From Phycisphaerales bacterium UBA2218 (lineage in GTDB: Bacteria > Planctomycetota > Phycisphaerae > Sedimentisphaerales > Anaerobacaceae): 7,728 nucleotides of DNA. The first letter of the stretch is position 1. Each line of letters begins with the position of its first letter. Made by a program: the position numbers and the translations under genes. Below are positions 1 through 6,195 of this stretch, one piece after another. The notes under the pieces are model-generated. The model searched no databases and was not told the DNA's origin. It saw nothing but the letters and a program-made list of their open reading frames with translations. Where the stretch lies: positions 1 through 7,728 of the forward strand of contig DCUI01000261.1 in NCBI GenBank assembly GCA_002327785.1. Reading direction: 5' to 3'.

Positions 1-114
1 ATCCAAAACCACCCGAATCCGCGAAATCGGGTTAGGGTCCGTCTCCTCCGGAAGAGCGCCGCACAACACGGCAAATCTGAGACTAAGCCAGTTCCATGCC
101 GGGATCGCCGCCGG
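1..114 (-). other. Open reading frame leaving the left edge, possible 5' end of an unidentified gene
   Basis: On the minus strand a frame stays open from just after a TGA at 115-117 to the window edge (38 codons). Its distal half reads like real protein, including 'ALPEETDPNPISRIRVVLD' at the edge. A GTG at 67-69 could be a start, but I see no clear ribosome binding site before it. The family is not recognised. It could equally be part of the debris of the decayed gene just upstream, since it shares that gene's frame. It is too short to call. Confidence 0.2.
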
Positions 115-333
115 TCAGACGGTCGTGCAGTTCCAGAATTGCGGAGATAGCGCCGTCGGCTGCCGCATTCCCGCAGGTCTCCACGAGTTCACAGACTCTG
201 TATCCTTGCCGTCGTCCTTGGCCGCGGCAGCCAGGCTGTCGAGCGATCACGCCCAGGCGCTCTACGTGGATTCCGTGCCGTCGCGGCCCTGCCCTGTGTA
301 CGAGCCCTTCGTCCAGTATCTCGGGATTCTCAT
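115..333 (-). pseudogene. Decayed gene of a conserved hypothetical family beginning 'MRIPRYW'
   Basis: An ATG at 331-333, with a purine-rich GAGG stretch a few bases upstream, opens with 'MRIPRYWTKGSYTGQGRDG'. This resembles the N-terminus of a bacterial hypothetical family that I remember as starting M(K/R)IP(K/R)YW and continuing to an 'AWGWS..SL..A...A' segment. The frame is broken by TAG at 262-264, then reads 'SAWA', then TGA at 247-249, then 'SLDSLAAAAKDDGKD'. The TGA falls where a Trp (TGG) would be expected. After about residue 45 the similarity fades, and another stop lies at 115-117. The family is usually around 200 residues or more, so this is a truncated, doubly nonsense-mutated relic. 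It follows the enolase-superfamily gene by 19 nt on the same strand. The family match is from memory and sequencing error is not excluded. Confidence 0.4.
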
Positions 334-352
334 CGCAAGACCTCGCCCTCAC

Positions 353-1735
353 TCAGCTCCACAATCGGTCGTTCGAGTCGCCGCGATTCCATTCGTCGGT
401 CGGCGCGAAACATTCCTCGTTTCGCCCGAGGTGCTGCTTGACGACGTCGAGGTTCAGCTCCACGCCAAGCCCCGGCGTCTCCGGCACGAGCGCGAAGCCT
501 TGCCGGTTCAGCGGCTTCTCGATCCCCGTGACGAGGTCCTCCCACCAGGGGACATCGACGCCGTGATGTTCGAGTGCGACGAAGTTCTCCGTGGCCGCGG
601 CGCAGTGGAGGTTGGCCATAAACGAAATCGGCGAACCCGCGAAGTGCATCGCCATCGCCACGCCGTGGCCCTGGGCGTAGTCGCCGATCTTCTTGGTCTC
701 CAGAATCCCGCCGGCGGTCGCCAGGTCCGGGTGGATCATGTCCACCGCGTGCTGATCGATCAGGTCCTTGAAGCCGTCGAGGCAGTAGATGTCCTCGCCC
801 GTCAACGTCGGGACGTCGATGGCGTTCGTGATCTCCTTGTGCAGGTCCGTGAATTGCCAGGGGACCATGTCTTCCAGCCAGGCCATCTGGAAGGGCTCCA
901 GTGCCTTGCCCAGGCGAATGCAGCTATTGACGTCGATGTGTCCGAAGTGGTCGGCGCCCAGCGGGACCTCATAGCCAAGCACCTCGCGGACCTTGGCCAC
1001 GTACTGGGCGAGCAGGGCGATTCCCGTGTCGGTGATCTGGATTCGCGTGAAAAGGTGCTGCGTGTTGAAATACCGGCCCCGGTCAGGATTCAGAGGCTGG
1101 CTGAGCACATCGGGGGTGTTGCGGAGCATGTTGATGCCCAGATCCATTTTCAGGAAGGTGAAACCCGCCTGGACTCTCTCCTTGAGCTTCTCGGCAAACG
1201 CCTGCGGGTCCCTCTGCGACGGGGTGTCGGCGTACAGGCGGATTCGGTCGCGGTATCTGCCGCCGAGCAGTTGGTACACCGGGACGCCATAGGCCTTGCC
1301 CGCCAGGTCCCAGAGGGCCATCTCGACGCCGGAGACACCGCCGCCCTGGCGGCCGTGATGTCCGAACTGCCGAGTCTTCTTGAACAGCCGCTCGACGTTG
1401 CAGGGGTTCTCGCCCAGGAGCCGGTTCTTGAGCATCAGGGCGTAATGCTTGCTGCCGCCGTCCCGGACCTCGCCATAGCCCGAGATGCCTTGGTTCGTAT
1501 CGATCCGGATCAGCGGCACGCGGAACGGAGCGCCCGTGATGACCGCGATCCGCAGGTCCGTGATCCTCAATCCCGAGGGAGGTGACGCCCGGCTCACACC
1601 CTGCGTGGCAAAAGCCACCTGCTCCTCGATGGGCCAAACCAAGGCCCCGGCCAGGCTCAGGCCACCCAGGCCTTTGAGAAGCGAACGACGAGAACAAGAC
1701 GGGTTTGGACTGATCGGCTGCATTACTTGCTTCAT
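353..1735 (-). CDS. Tat-exported enolase-superfamily (mandelate racemase/muconate lactonizing type) enzyme
   Basis: This 460-residue protein starts at the ATG at 1735, chosen because GGAAGGA lies 6-7 nt upstream; an ATG ten codons earlier (1765) lacks such a site. A twin-arginine signal, 'SRRSLLKGLGG' at residues 15-25 followed by a hydrophobic stretch, predicts folded export to the periplasm. The N-terminal capping domain is followed by the barrel. The Mg ligands are D262 ('LGADHFGH'), E288 ('WLEDM') and E314 ('TGEDIY'), with the D337-H364 dyad ('HPDLATAGG', 'MAMHFAGSP'). These spacings (26, 26, 23, 27) equal those I recall for mandelate racemase. The KxK site reads K196-M-D198, so the second catalytic lysine is Asp, and about 35 extra residues follow it. 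This favours a sugar-acid dehydratase-like or epimerase activity over a classical racemase; the substrate cannot be read from the sequence. Neighbours on the same strand are also exported enzymes. Confidence 0.9.
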   Translation of the reverse strand: MKQVMQPISPNPSCSRRSLLKGLGGLSLAGALVWPIEEQVAFATQGVSRASPPSGLRITDLRIAVITGAPFRVPLIRIDTNQGISGYGEVRDGGSKHYALMLKNRLLGENPCNVERLFKKTRQFGHHGRQGGGVSGVEMALWDLAGKAYGVPVYQLLGGRYRDRIRLYADTPSQRDPQAFAEKLKERVQAGFTFLKMDLGINMLRNTPDVLSQPLNPDRGRYFNTQHLFTRIQITDTGIALLAQYVAKVREVLGYEVPLGADHFGHIDVNSCIRLGKALEPFQMAWLEDMVPWQFTDLHKEITNAIDVPTLTGEDIYCLDGFKDLIDQHAVDMIHPDLATAGGILETKKIGDYAQGHGVAMAMHFAGSPISFMANLHCAAATENFVALEHHGVDVPWWEDLVTGIEKPLNRQGFALVPETPGLGVELNLDVVKQHLGRNEECFAPTDEWNRGDSNDRLWS

Positions 1736-1785
1736 CAGAGGTCCTTCCATGTGAACCGTGACCAACTGCCATCAAGAATCCGAAG

Positions 1786-1886
1786 TGGCGAGGGCGTCCC
1801 GCCCTTGCGTGTCGCGGGCATCTTGTCCGCGATTCGAGGGCGAGACGCCCTCGACACGAAGGAGCAAGGGCAAGATGCCCTCGCCA
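1786..1886. repeat. Multi-hairpin palindromic repeat upstream of the enolase-family gene
   Basis: The outer arms are 1786-1808 (starting TGGCGAGGGC) and 1864-1886, inverted copies matching at 20 of 23 positions. Inside them, GTGTCG (1809-1814) pairs with CGACAC (1852-1857), and a perfect 8-bp hairpin CGAGGGCG-AGA-CGCCCTCG follows. Spurious translations of this DNA ('RASCPC...RASRPR') are of a kind I associate with dispersed repeats in planctomycete-like genomes. It lies about 50 nt upstream of the enolase gene start, so it may be transcribed in its leader. It is a repeat element, not a gene. Confidence 0.7.
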
Positions 1887-1903
1887 CGGCTGTCGCCAAC
1901 TCC

Positions 1904-1987
1904 CGAGCGGGGCTCGCCGTTTCTGACATTTGTACTTCGGTCATTGGGATTTGTTTCGGATTTCGATATTCGTGCTTCGGATTTCCC
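1904..1987. repeat. Small hairpin plus 21-nt-period direct repeat in the gap after the RraA-like gene
   Basis: A perfect hairpin CGAGC-GGG-GCTCG occupies 1904-1916. It is followed by an AT-richer stretch in which TTCGGATTTC occurs twice, at 1956-1965 and 1977-1986, exactly 21 nt apart. The intervening bases also contain ATTCGTG and TTCG units. Composition is clearly unlike the flanking genes. I recall the complementary 'GAAATCCGAA...CGAATATCGAAATCCGAA' pattern as a common dispersed repeat in planctomycete and related genomes. It ends 11 nt before the RraA-like stop codon region, so it is 3' of that gene. Confidence 0.65.
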
Positions 1988-1997
1988 CTCTGGGCGT

Positions 1998-2966
1998 TCA
2001 CCACGTTCTCTTGTCGAGGATTTCCTGGATCGCTTCTTTGGGCACGTTCAGGTTGTCTTTGTTCTCTTCGAGCCATTTGAAGAAATCGGTCCGAATCTCC
2101 TCGGACCAGCGGCCGTCGATCTGGCCCGGCGTGTATTTGCCTTCCTTGAGCCGCAGGTGGCCGAACTGGTCCCTGAGCATAACAGCCTCTGCGTTCTTGA
2201 CAACCTTCTCGGCCAACTGGGCGGGGATGAAGATGACGCCCTCCCGCTTGGCCAGCACGACATCGCCCGGCAGGCAGGTCGCCCGCCCGATCCGAATCGG
2301 CACGTTGATCCCCGTCAACATCGACTCCTGTAGGAACGACGGGTCCCAGCCTCGCACGAACGCGTTGAAGCCCTCGATCTCCGCGAGCCCGTCAAGGTCC
2401 CGCGCGCCCCCGTCGAAGACCACGCCGTTGCCCGTCTTGGCAAAGACCGAGTTGCCGAGATTGTCGCCGATGAGCGTGCCGTCGACGATCTTGCCGAACC
2501 CATCGGCCACGTAGACATCGCCCTTCTGCAGCATGTCGATGGGCCAGGAGTTGGAGGCCCCGATCCGGCCTTCAGCCTTGCCGTCGGCCTCCAGCTTCCT
2601 TCTGACGTCCGGGCGGGCCGGCATGTACTGGGCCGTCAGCGCCCGGCCCACGACCGGCACATCCTGATGGATCATTTGCCAGCCGCTTTCGAACTGATTG
2701 TGATAGCCCTCGTTCCGCAAAATGCCCCAGGCCTCTTCGATGGACACGTTCCGCATCCTTTTGATGATCTCGTCGGGAACCTTCGGCCGACCATCCTCCA
2801 GCCGCTCGCCGGTCCATACGGACGTGTAGTACTGCACGCGGTCCACGCACGCGATCTTCTGCGGCGTGTGCGGGGCCGTCGCCACGGCCAAAACGAGCGG
2901 CAACAACGCGGCAATCACAACGGGACTCGTCCAGCGGCACCTCGACAGACAGGTATGCATGCACAT
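1998..2966 (-). CDS. Secreted RraA-like / HMG-CHA aldolase-fold protein
   Basis: This 322-residue protein starts at the ATG at 2966, supported by AAAGGAG 6 nt upstream. Residues 10-32 form a basic-then-hydrophobic segment typical of a signal peptide or N-terminal anchor, which is absent from cytoplasmic RraA (about 160 residues). The RraA/aldolase core spans roughly residues 105-265: 'GDNLGN' at 168-173, 'FDGGARDLDG' with R189 and D190 (the Arg-Asp pair that binds the 2-keto acid carboxylate and metal in HMG/CHA aldolases), and 'LPGDVVLAKREGVIFIP' at 232-248. Extra N-terminal (about 40-100) and C-terminal (270-322, 'WSEEIRTDFFKWLEEN') segments make it a longer subfamily. It is unlikely to regulate RNase E; a lyase acting on a sugar-derived keto acid, downstream of the neighbouring enolase-family enzyme, is a reasonable but unproven idea. 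Confidence 0.85.
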   Translation of the reverse strand: MCMHTCLSRCRWTSPVVIAALLPLVLAVATAPHTPQKIACVDRVQYYTSVWTGERLEDGRPKVPDEIIKRMRNVSIEEAWGILRNEGYHNQFESGWQMIHQDVPVVGRALTAQYMPARPDVRRKLEADGKAEGRIGASNSWPIDMLQKGDVYVADGFGKIVDGTLIGDNLGNSVFAKTGNGVVFDGGARDLDGLAEIEGFNAFVRGWDPSFLQESMLTGINVPIRIGRATCLPGDVVLAKREGVIFIPAQLAEKVVKNAEAVMLRDQFGHLRLKEGKYTPGQIDGRWSEEIRTDFFKWLEENKDNLNVPKEAIQEILDKRTW

Positions 2967-2997
2967 CGTATGCTCCTTTCACCAGCACAGTGGTCCG

Positions 2998-3043
2998 TGA
3001 CAAGCGACGGGCGACAAGGACCGCACGCCGCACGTCGCACGTC
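2998..3043. repeat. Heptamer-phased degenerate tandem repeat in a 322-nt gap
   Basis: The bases read as consecutive 7-mers GACAAGC, GACGGGC, GACAAGG, ACCGCAC, then the clear run GCACGCC, GCACGTC, GCACGTC at 3023-3043. It sits just upstream of the ribosome binding site of the RraA-like gene, so it may lie in the leader or promoter zone. The rest of the gap to 3288 contains an 8-bp palindrome CCCGCGGG near 3060 and a TACAAT hexamer on the minus strand (3051-3056) without a matching -35. I see no gene there; the frames present look like non-coding shadows. Confidence 0.5.
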
Positions 3044-3288
3044 GGCCGGCATTGTACCGCCCGCGGGTCCCCCTGGGGAGCCAGAAAGTCCTGTTGGCCG
3101 TGGTCAGCCATGGCACACACAGGTTTGCCAGTTGCATAGTCTCCCTCAAGAGGCCACGATGGAACTGCCTCAGAAAGACCGTATGACCGGACGCCTGCAA
3201 TGGTGCGGACACGACAACTGGCACTCGAAATCGCCAAGGGCGCGCTGCATATTCCGCAGATCGTTACTTCTCACCTCAAACATCCGCT

Positions 3289-4557
3289 TCAATCGACAAT
3301 CGCTTGGTGGGCGAGGGCCTCGAACTGGTCGTTGAGCGTGGCCTTGCCGCTCGGGCTGATCTGGGCCATACAGACGCCGATCATGTTCTCCGACGGATCG
3401 ATGAAGAAGGTCGTGTACCAGTACCCGCCCCAACGGTAGGCGCCGACGCTGGTCAATTCGCCCTCGCGCAGGTTTTGCGTAATGCCGAAGCCCAGGCCGA
3501 AGTTGTTGCCCTGGTCCGTGGTCATCATTTCGACCGTCTTGCGGCTGAGAAGCCGGACGCCGTCCAATTCGCCGCCGTTGAGCATCATTTGGATGAACCG
3601 GGCGTAGTCCGGGACGGTCGAGCACAGCCCGCCGCCGCCGGAGCGGTAATTGTGCGTCCCTTCATACGGATAGGTCACCGTCGCTTTCATGCTCCCCTCG
3701 CCGATGACCCCGTCGGGCAGTCGTTTGAGGCCGCCGCTCAAGTCCGGTGTATAGACCGCCGCGAGACGGGACACCTTGCCCTCCGGCAGGCGGAAGCCCG
3801 TGTCGTTCATCTTGAGCGGCTCGAAGATACGTTTCCGTAGGAACTCGTCGAAGGGCATGCCGGAGGCGACCTCGACCACCCGGCCGAGCACGTCCGTCGA
3901 GAGGCTGTACGTAAACGCTTCGCCCGGCTGATGCACCAGCGGGATGTGGGCCAGCTTCTTCATGTCGTCGACGAGCAGGTCTTCGTCCTGGATCAAGCCA
4001 TGCGTGATCCCCGCCTCAGCGTACTTGGCGCCTACCCGACTGTCCCACTGATAGGTCAGGCCGGAGGTGTGCGTCAGGAGGTGGCGAATCGTGATCGGAC
4101 GCTTCGCAGGCACCAGGCCATTCTGGGCGGATGCATCGCCCGCCGCAGCGAGGACCTTCACGTCCCCAAACTCCGGGATAAACTTCGAAACCGGGTCCTT
4201 GAGCTGGAACTTCCCTTCCTCATAGAGCATCATCGCGGCAACGCTCGTGATCGCCTTGGACATCGACGCGATCCGGAAGATTGTCCCCGGACTCATCTCG
4301 ACCTTTTTCTCGCGGTCCTGCATGCCCACGCACTCGAAGTACGCGACCTTGCCCTCGCGGGCGACCAGCGCGACGGCGCCGGCCAGCAGGCCGTCATCGA
4401 CGTGCTTTTGCATCACGGCGGTGATCCGGTCCAGCCGGTCCTGCGACAGGCCGACCGACTTGGGCGCCGCCTTCGGCAATCCCTGCGCCGACGCCAAGGG
4501 AGCCAGGGCAACCAGAACCGTCAGAGCACACAAAAAGACGCATCTCGATCTCAACAT
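3289..4557 (-). CDS. Secreted serine hydrolase of the beta-lactamase class C / penicillin-binding fold
   Basis: This 422-residue protein starts at the ATG at 4557, with GGAGG 9 nt upstream; the in-frame ATG at 4575 has no such site and would place the Shine-Dalgarno inside the gene. Residues 1-25 are a signal peptide ending 'ASA-QG', so the protein is exported. The catalytic SxxK motif is S98-M-S-K101. The Tyr motif is Y217-S-L ('FTYSLSTD', in place of the usual YxN). 'RSGGGGLCSTVPDYARF' (306-321) and 'RWGGYWYTTFFIDP' (375-388, at the KTG/HxG position) are typical of the wide beta-lactamase-related family that includes EstB-like esterases and D-aminopeptidases. Length fits the family. It is more likely an esterase or peptidase than an antibiotic-resistance enzyme; the substrate is unknown. 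It is divergent from the TIM-barrel gene and heads the minus-strand gene set. Confidence 0.92.
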   Translation of the reverse strand: MLRSRCVFLCALTVLVALAPLASAQGLPKAAPKSVGLSQDRLDRITAVMQKHVDDGLLAGAVALVAREGKVAYFECVGMQDREKKVEMSPGTIFRIASMSKAITSVAAMMLYEEGKFQLKDPVSKFIPEFGDVKVLAAAGDASAQNGLVPAKRPITIRHLLTHTSGLTYQWDSRVGAKYAEAGITHGLIQDEDLLVDDMKKLAHIPLVHQPGEAFTYSLSTDVLGRVVEVASGMPFDEFLRKRIFEPLKMNDTGFRLPEGKVSRLAAVYTPDLSGGLKRLPDGVIGEGSMKATVTYPYEGTHNYRSGGGGLCSTVPDYARFIQMMLNGGELDGVRLLSRKTVEMMTTDQGNNFGLGFGITQNLREGELTSVGAYRWGGYWYTTFFIDPSENMIGVCMAQISPSGKATLNDQFEALAHQAIVD

Positions 4558-4583
4558 AACATCGGACCTCCACATAAAAGCTC

Positions 4584-4610
4584 ATTATAGCGAACGGTAT
4601 GCTAAACCAA
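4584..4610 (-). promoter_or_regulatory. Probable promoter of the serine hydrolase gene
   Basis: On the minus strand a perfect TATAAT (4584-4589) lies 26 nt before the chosen ATG at 4557. A TTGGTT hexamer at 4605-4610 could be the -35 element, with a short 15-nt spacer. Transcription would begin near 4577, giving a leader of about 20 nt that contains the GGAGG site and excludes the alternative ATG at 4575 from having an upstream ribosome site. This supports the later start. Confidence 0.5.
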
Positions 4611-4680
4611 CTGAAATCGAAAGCAAGGGAAATCCCCTGCGGAAGAGGACGCCGACTGCCACAGAGTCTCTGTATTCTCT

Positions 4681-4770
4681 TGTCATGCTGAACGAAGTGA
4701 AACATCCGGCCTGCGACCGAGAGACACCTCTCCTCCGCGACCCAGATCCTTCGCTGCACTCAGGATGACA
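4681..4770. repeat. Miniature imperfect inverted repeat (TGTCAT...ATGACA ends) between divergent genes
   Basis: The left arm 4681-4706 (TGTCATGCTGAACGAAGTGA...) and the inverse of the right arm 4745-4770 (TGTCATCCTGAGTGCAGCGA...) match at 19 of 26 positions around a 38-nt centre. The 'CATCCTGAG..AGCGAAGGATC' core is one I recall as a dispersed intergenic palindrome in many environmental bacterial genomes. It carries no gene. It lies between the serine hydrolase promoter and the -35 box of the TIM-barrel gene, so it could be a transcriptional insulator or simply a mobile palindrome inserted in a tolerant site. Confidence 0.7.
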
Positions 4771-4782
4771 GTAAGCACGTCC

Positions 4783-4811
4783 TTGGCACACTCGCCGCCG
4801 GATGATAGAAT
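4783..4811 (+). promoter_or_regulatory. Sigma-70-like promoter of the TIM-barrel gene
   Basis: TTGGCA (4783-4788), a 17-nt spacer, and TAGAAT (4806-4811): five of six matches to each consensus hexamer with ideal spacing. The predicted start near 4818 leaves a leader of about 67 nt before the ATG at 4885. It starts 13 nt after the miniature inverted repeat ends. Confidence 0.65.
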
Positions 4812-4884
4812 GACGCACGCTCGGTGTCCCCCGGATGACTCTTGGCGCGCCGGCGACCGGGCGGTTCTTTGTTGGAGGCAGACC

Positions 4885-5733
4885 ATGTCGAATACAAGCA
4901 TGCCCACGGGCAAGATCGGCAATCTCACCATCGGCCGGCTCATCATCGGCGGCAATCAATTCAGCGGCTGGTCGCACAGCCGGGACTTGAAGTACCTGCG
5001 GGACCTGTTCAAGGCGTATTCCACGCCGGAGCGGATCATGCAAACCCTCGAGCTGGCGGAAGAGAACGGCATCAACACAATCCTCTCCGGCGAGGCGGAC
5101 TACCTCAACCGTTACTGGAAGGAGCGAGGCGGAAAGATGCAGTGGATCGCGCAGGTCCACCCCAGCGCCTCGGATATGACGAGCAACATCAAGCGGGCCA
5201 TCGACTTAGGGGCCGCCGCGGCCTACGTCCAGGGCGGCATCGGCGACAGCTTCGTCAAAGGCGGCCGGGGCGATCTGCTCGGCGAAGCGGTGGACTTCAT
5301 CCGGAGCAACGGCATCCCCGCCGGCATCGGCGGGCACTCCATCCAGGTGCCGATGGCGGTGGAGAAGGCCGGGATCAAGCCCGATTTCTACATGAAGACC
5401 CTGCACCATGGGAACTACTGGTCCGCCACCCCGCCCCAGCAGCGGGTCGAGTTCAACGTCGACAGCAACAGCGGCGAGGACCACGACAACATCTGGTCCA
5501 TCACGCCGGAGAAGGACATCGAGTTCATGAGGACCGTCGCGACGCCTTGGATCGCCTTCAAGGTCCTGGCCGCAGGGGCCATTCACCCCAGCAGCGGATT
5601 CCAGTATGCCTTCGAGGGCGGCGCCGATTTCGTCTGCGTCGGCATGTTCGACTTCCAAATCCGCGAAAACGCAATCATCGCCAGGAACACGGTGGCAAGC
5701 TGCCAGAACCGGCCCCGCCCCTGGCGAGCTTGA
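4885..5733 (+). CDS. TIM-barrel protein related to aldo/keto reductases, function unknown
   Basis: This 282-residue protein starts at the ATG at 4885 with GGAGG 6 nt upstream; longer in-frame starts near 4765 lie inside the repeat and before the promoter and are rejected. It opens 'KIGNLTIGRLIIGGNQFSGWSHSRDL' (residues 10-35), like the first strand of aldo/keto reductases. Alternating strand and helix segments follow: 'NGINTILSG' 61-69, 'MQWIAQVHP' 85-93, 'AAAYVQGGIGD' 111-121, 'GIPAGIGGHS' 143-152, 'PWIAFKVLAAGAIHP' 221-235 and 'GADFVCVGMFDF' 246-257, ending 'NRPRPWRA'. The 'DTAxxY' element that carries the catalytic Asp and Tyr of true reductases is not visible after 'GIN', so reductase activity is doubtful. 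No signal peptide is seen, so it is probably cytoplasmic. A planctomycete-type family; the context suggests carbohydrate metabolism but nothing proves it. Confidence 0.85.
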   Translation: MSNTSMPTGKIGNLTIGRLIIGGNQFSGWSHSRDLKYLRDLFKAYSTPERIMQTLELAEENGINTILSGEADYLNRYWKERGGKMQWIAQVHPSASDMTSNIKRAIDLGAAAAYVQGGIGDSFVKGGRGDLLGEAVDFIRSNGIPAGIGGHSIQVPMAVEKAGIKPDFYMKTLHHGNYWSATPPQQRVEFNVDSNSGEDHDNIWSITPEKDIEFMRTVATPWIAFKVLAAGAIHPSSGFQYAFEGGADFVCVGMFDFQIRENAIIARNTVASCQNRPRPWRA

Positions 5734-5887
5734 CGACACGCGAAGCGATGTGGTGGTTCTCAGACTCCGGCAGCCCAATCAAGCGGCTTCTTCGCATCGT
5801 GGGTCTCGGGGCCGATGGAAGAGCACACTCGACGAGCTGGTTCTGTCTTCACAGCCCAAAGGACGGCGGTCCGCCGTTGACAACGTC

Positions 5888-5916
5888 TTGACAGGCTGTA
5901 CCATATATTGTACACT
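5888..5916 (+). promoter_or_regulatory. Promoter of the toxin-antitoxin operon
   Basis: A perfect TTGACA (5888-5893), a 17-nt spacer, and TACACT (5911-5916, four of six to consensus). The -10 hexamer lies inside the left arm of the inverted repeat at 5908-5934, as expected for an autorepressed toxin-antitoxin promoter. The predicted start near 5923 gives a leader of about 33 nt before the antitoxin ATG. Confidence 0.7.
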
Positions 5917-5934
5917 TATGTACAGAGTGTACAA
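5897..5934. promoter_or_regulatory. Operator: four TGTAC-core sites with a perfect 9-bp inverted repeat
   Basis: TTGTACACT (5908-5916) and AGTGTACAA (5926-5934) are perfect inverted copies separated by nine bases that themselves contain another TGTACA. TGTAC cores begin at 5897, 5909, 5919 and 5928, spaced 12, 10 and 9 nt, near one helical turn. They overlap the spacer, the -10 and the probable transcription start. This is the expected binding site for the Phd/YefM-like antitoxin, alone or with the toxin, to repress its own operon. Confidence 0.75.
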
Positions 5935-5955
5935 TTTGAATCAGGGTGCTTGCGC

Positions 5956-6195
5956 ATGAAGACTGTAACGTTCACCGAGTTTCGAAAGCGGGCGTCGGGG
6001 GTGCTCTCCGATGTCGAAAAGGGCGAGACCTTTCTGGTGCTGCGCCACGGCAAGCCGATCGCGGAGATCTCACCGCCGTCGGCACAGCGCGGCACTGAAC
6101 CGTCGTGGAAACGGCCTGGGTCCCGGTTGACCATGAAGGGGGCAAGCTTGTCGGCCACGATTCTTGAGGAGCGAAGGCGTGAAGACGTTCTTTGA
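5956..6195 (+). CDS. Phd/YefM-family antitoxin (VapB-type partner of the PIN toxin)
   Basis: This 79-residue protein starts at the ATG at 5956 with AGGGTG 7 nt upstream; an earlier in-frame ATG at 5920 falls within the operator and is rejected. The N-terminal DNA-binding dimerisation part, 'TFTEFRKRASGVLSDVEKGETFLVLRHGKPIAEI' in residues 5-38, is classic Phd/YefM. The C-terminal tail 'SWKRPGSRLTMKGASLSATILEERR' (50-74) is the flexible segment that usually wraps and blocks the toxin. The stop overlaps the toxin start by 17 nt, so the two are translationally coupled. It is expected to neutralise the PIN RNase and repress the operon at the operator just upstream. Confidence 0.9.
   Translation: MKTVTFTEFRKRASGVLSDVEKGETFLVLRHGKPIAEISPPSAQRGTEPSWKRPGSRLTMKGASLSATILEERRREDVL

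Noticed and set aside
83..352. Minus-strand 89-codon frame with a GTG start touching the enolase-family stop
   Set aside because: The Arg/Gly-rich product is not recognisable. The overlapping 'MRIPRYW' frame shows better family resemblance, and the region looks like gene debris.
125..1585. Long plus-strand open frame (486 codons) opposite the enolase-family gene
   Set aside because: It is an antisense shadow: the minus strand encodes a complete enzyme with all active-site motifs, and the plus-strand product is low-complexity Arg/Val/Asp-rich without recognisable domains.
1735..2076. Minus-strand 113-codon frame between the RraA-like and enolase-family genes
   Set aside because: Its product is the typical spurious translation of dispersed repeats ('NPKHEYRNPKQ', 'RASCPCSFVSRASRPR') and it overlaps both neighbours.
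2572..3237. Minus-strand 221-codon frame across the RraA-like gene start
   Set aside because: It overlaps the well-supported RraA-like gene out of frame, and its product has no recognisable domain.
4765..4884. 40-codon N-terminal extension of the TIM-barrel gene
   Set aside because: It begins inside the inverted repeat, upstream of the promoter, and lacks a ribosome site; the ATG at 4885 has GGAGG at ideal distance.
5863..5877. Palindrome ACGGCGG-T-CCGCCGT as a terminator of the TIM-barrel gene
   Set aside because: The stem is short and is not followed by a T run, and it lies 130 nt past the stop; it may be chance in GC-rich DNA.
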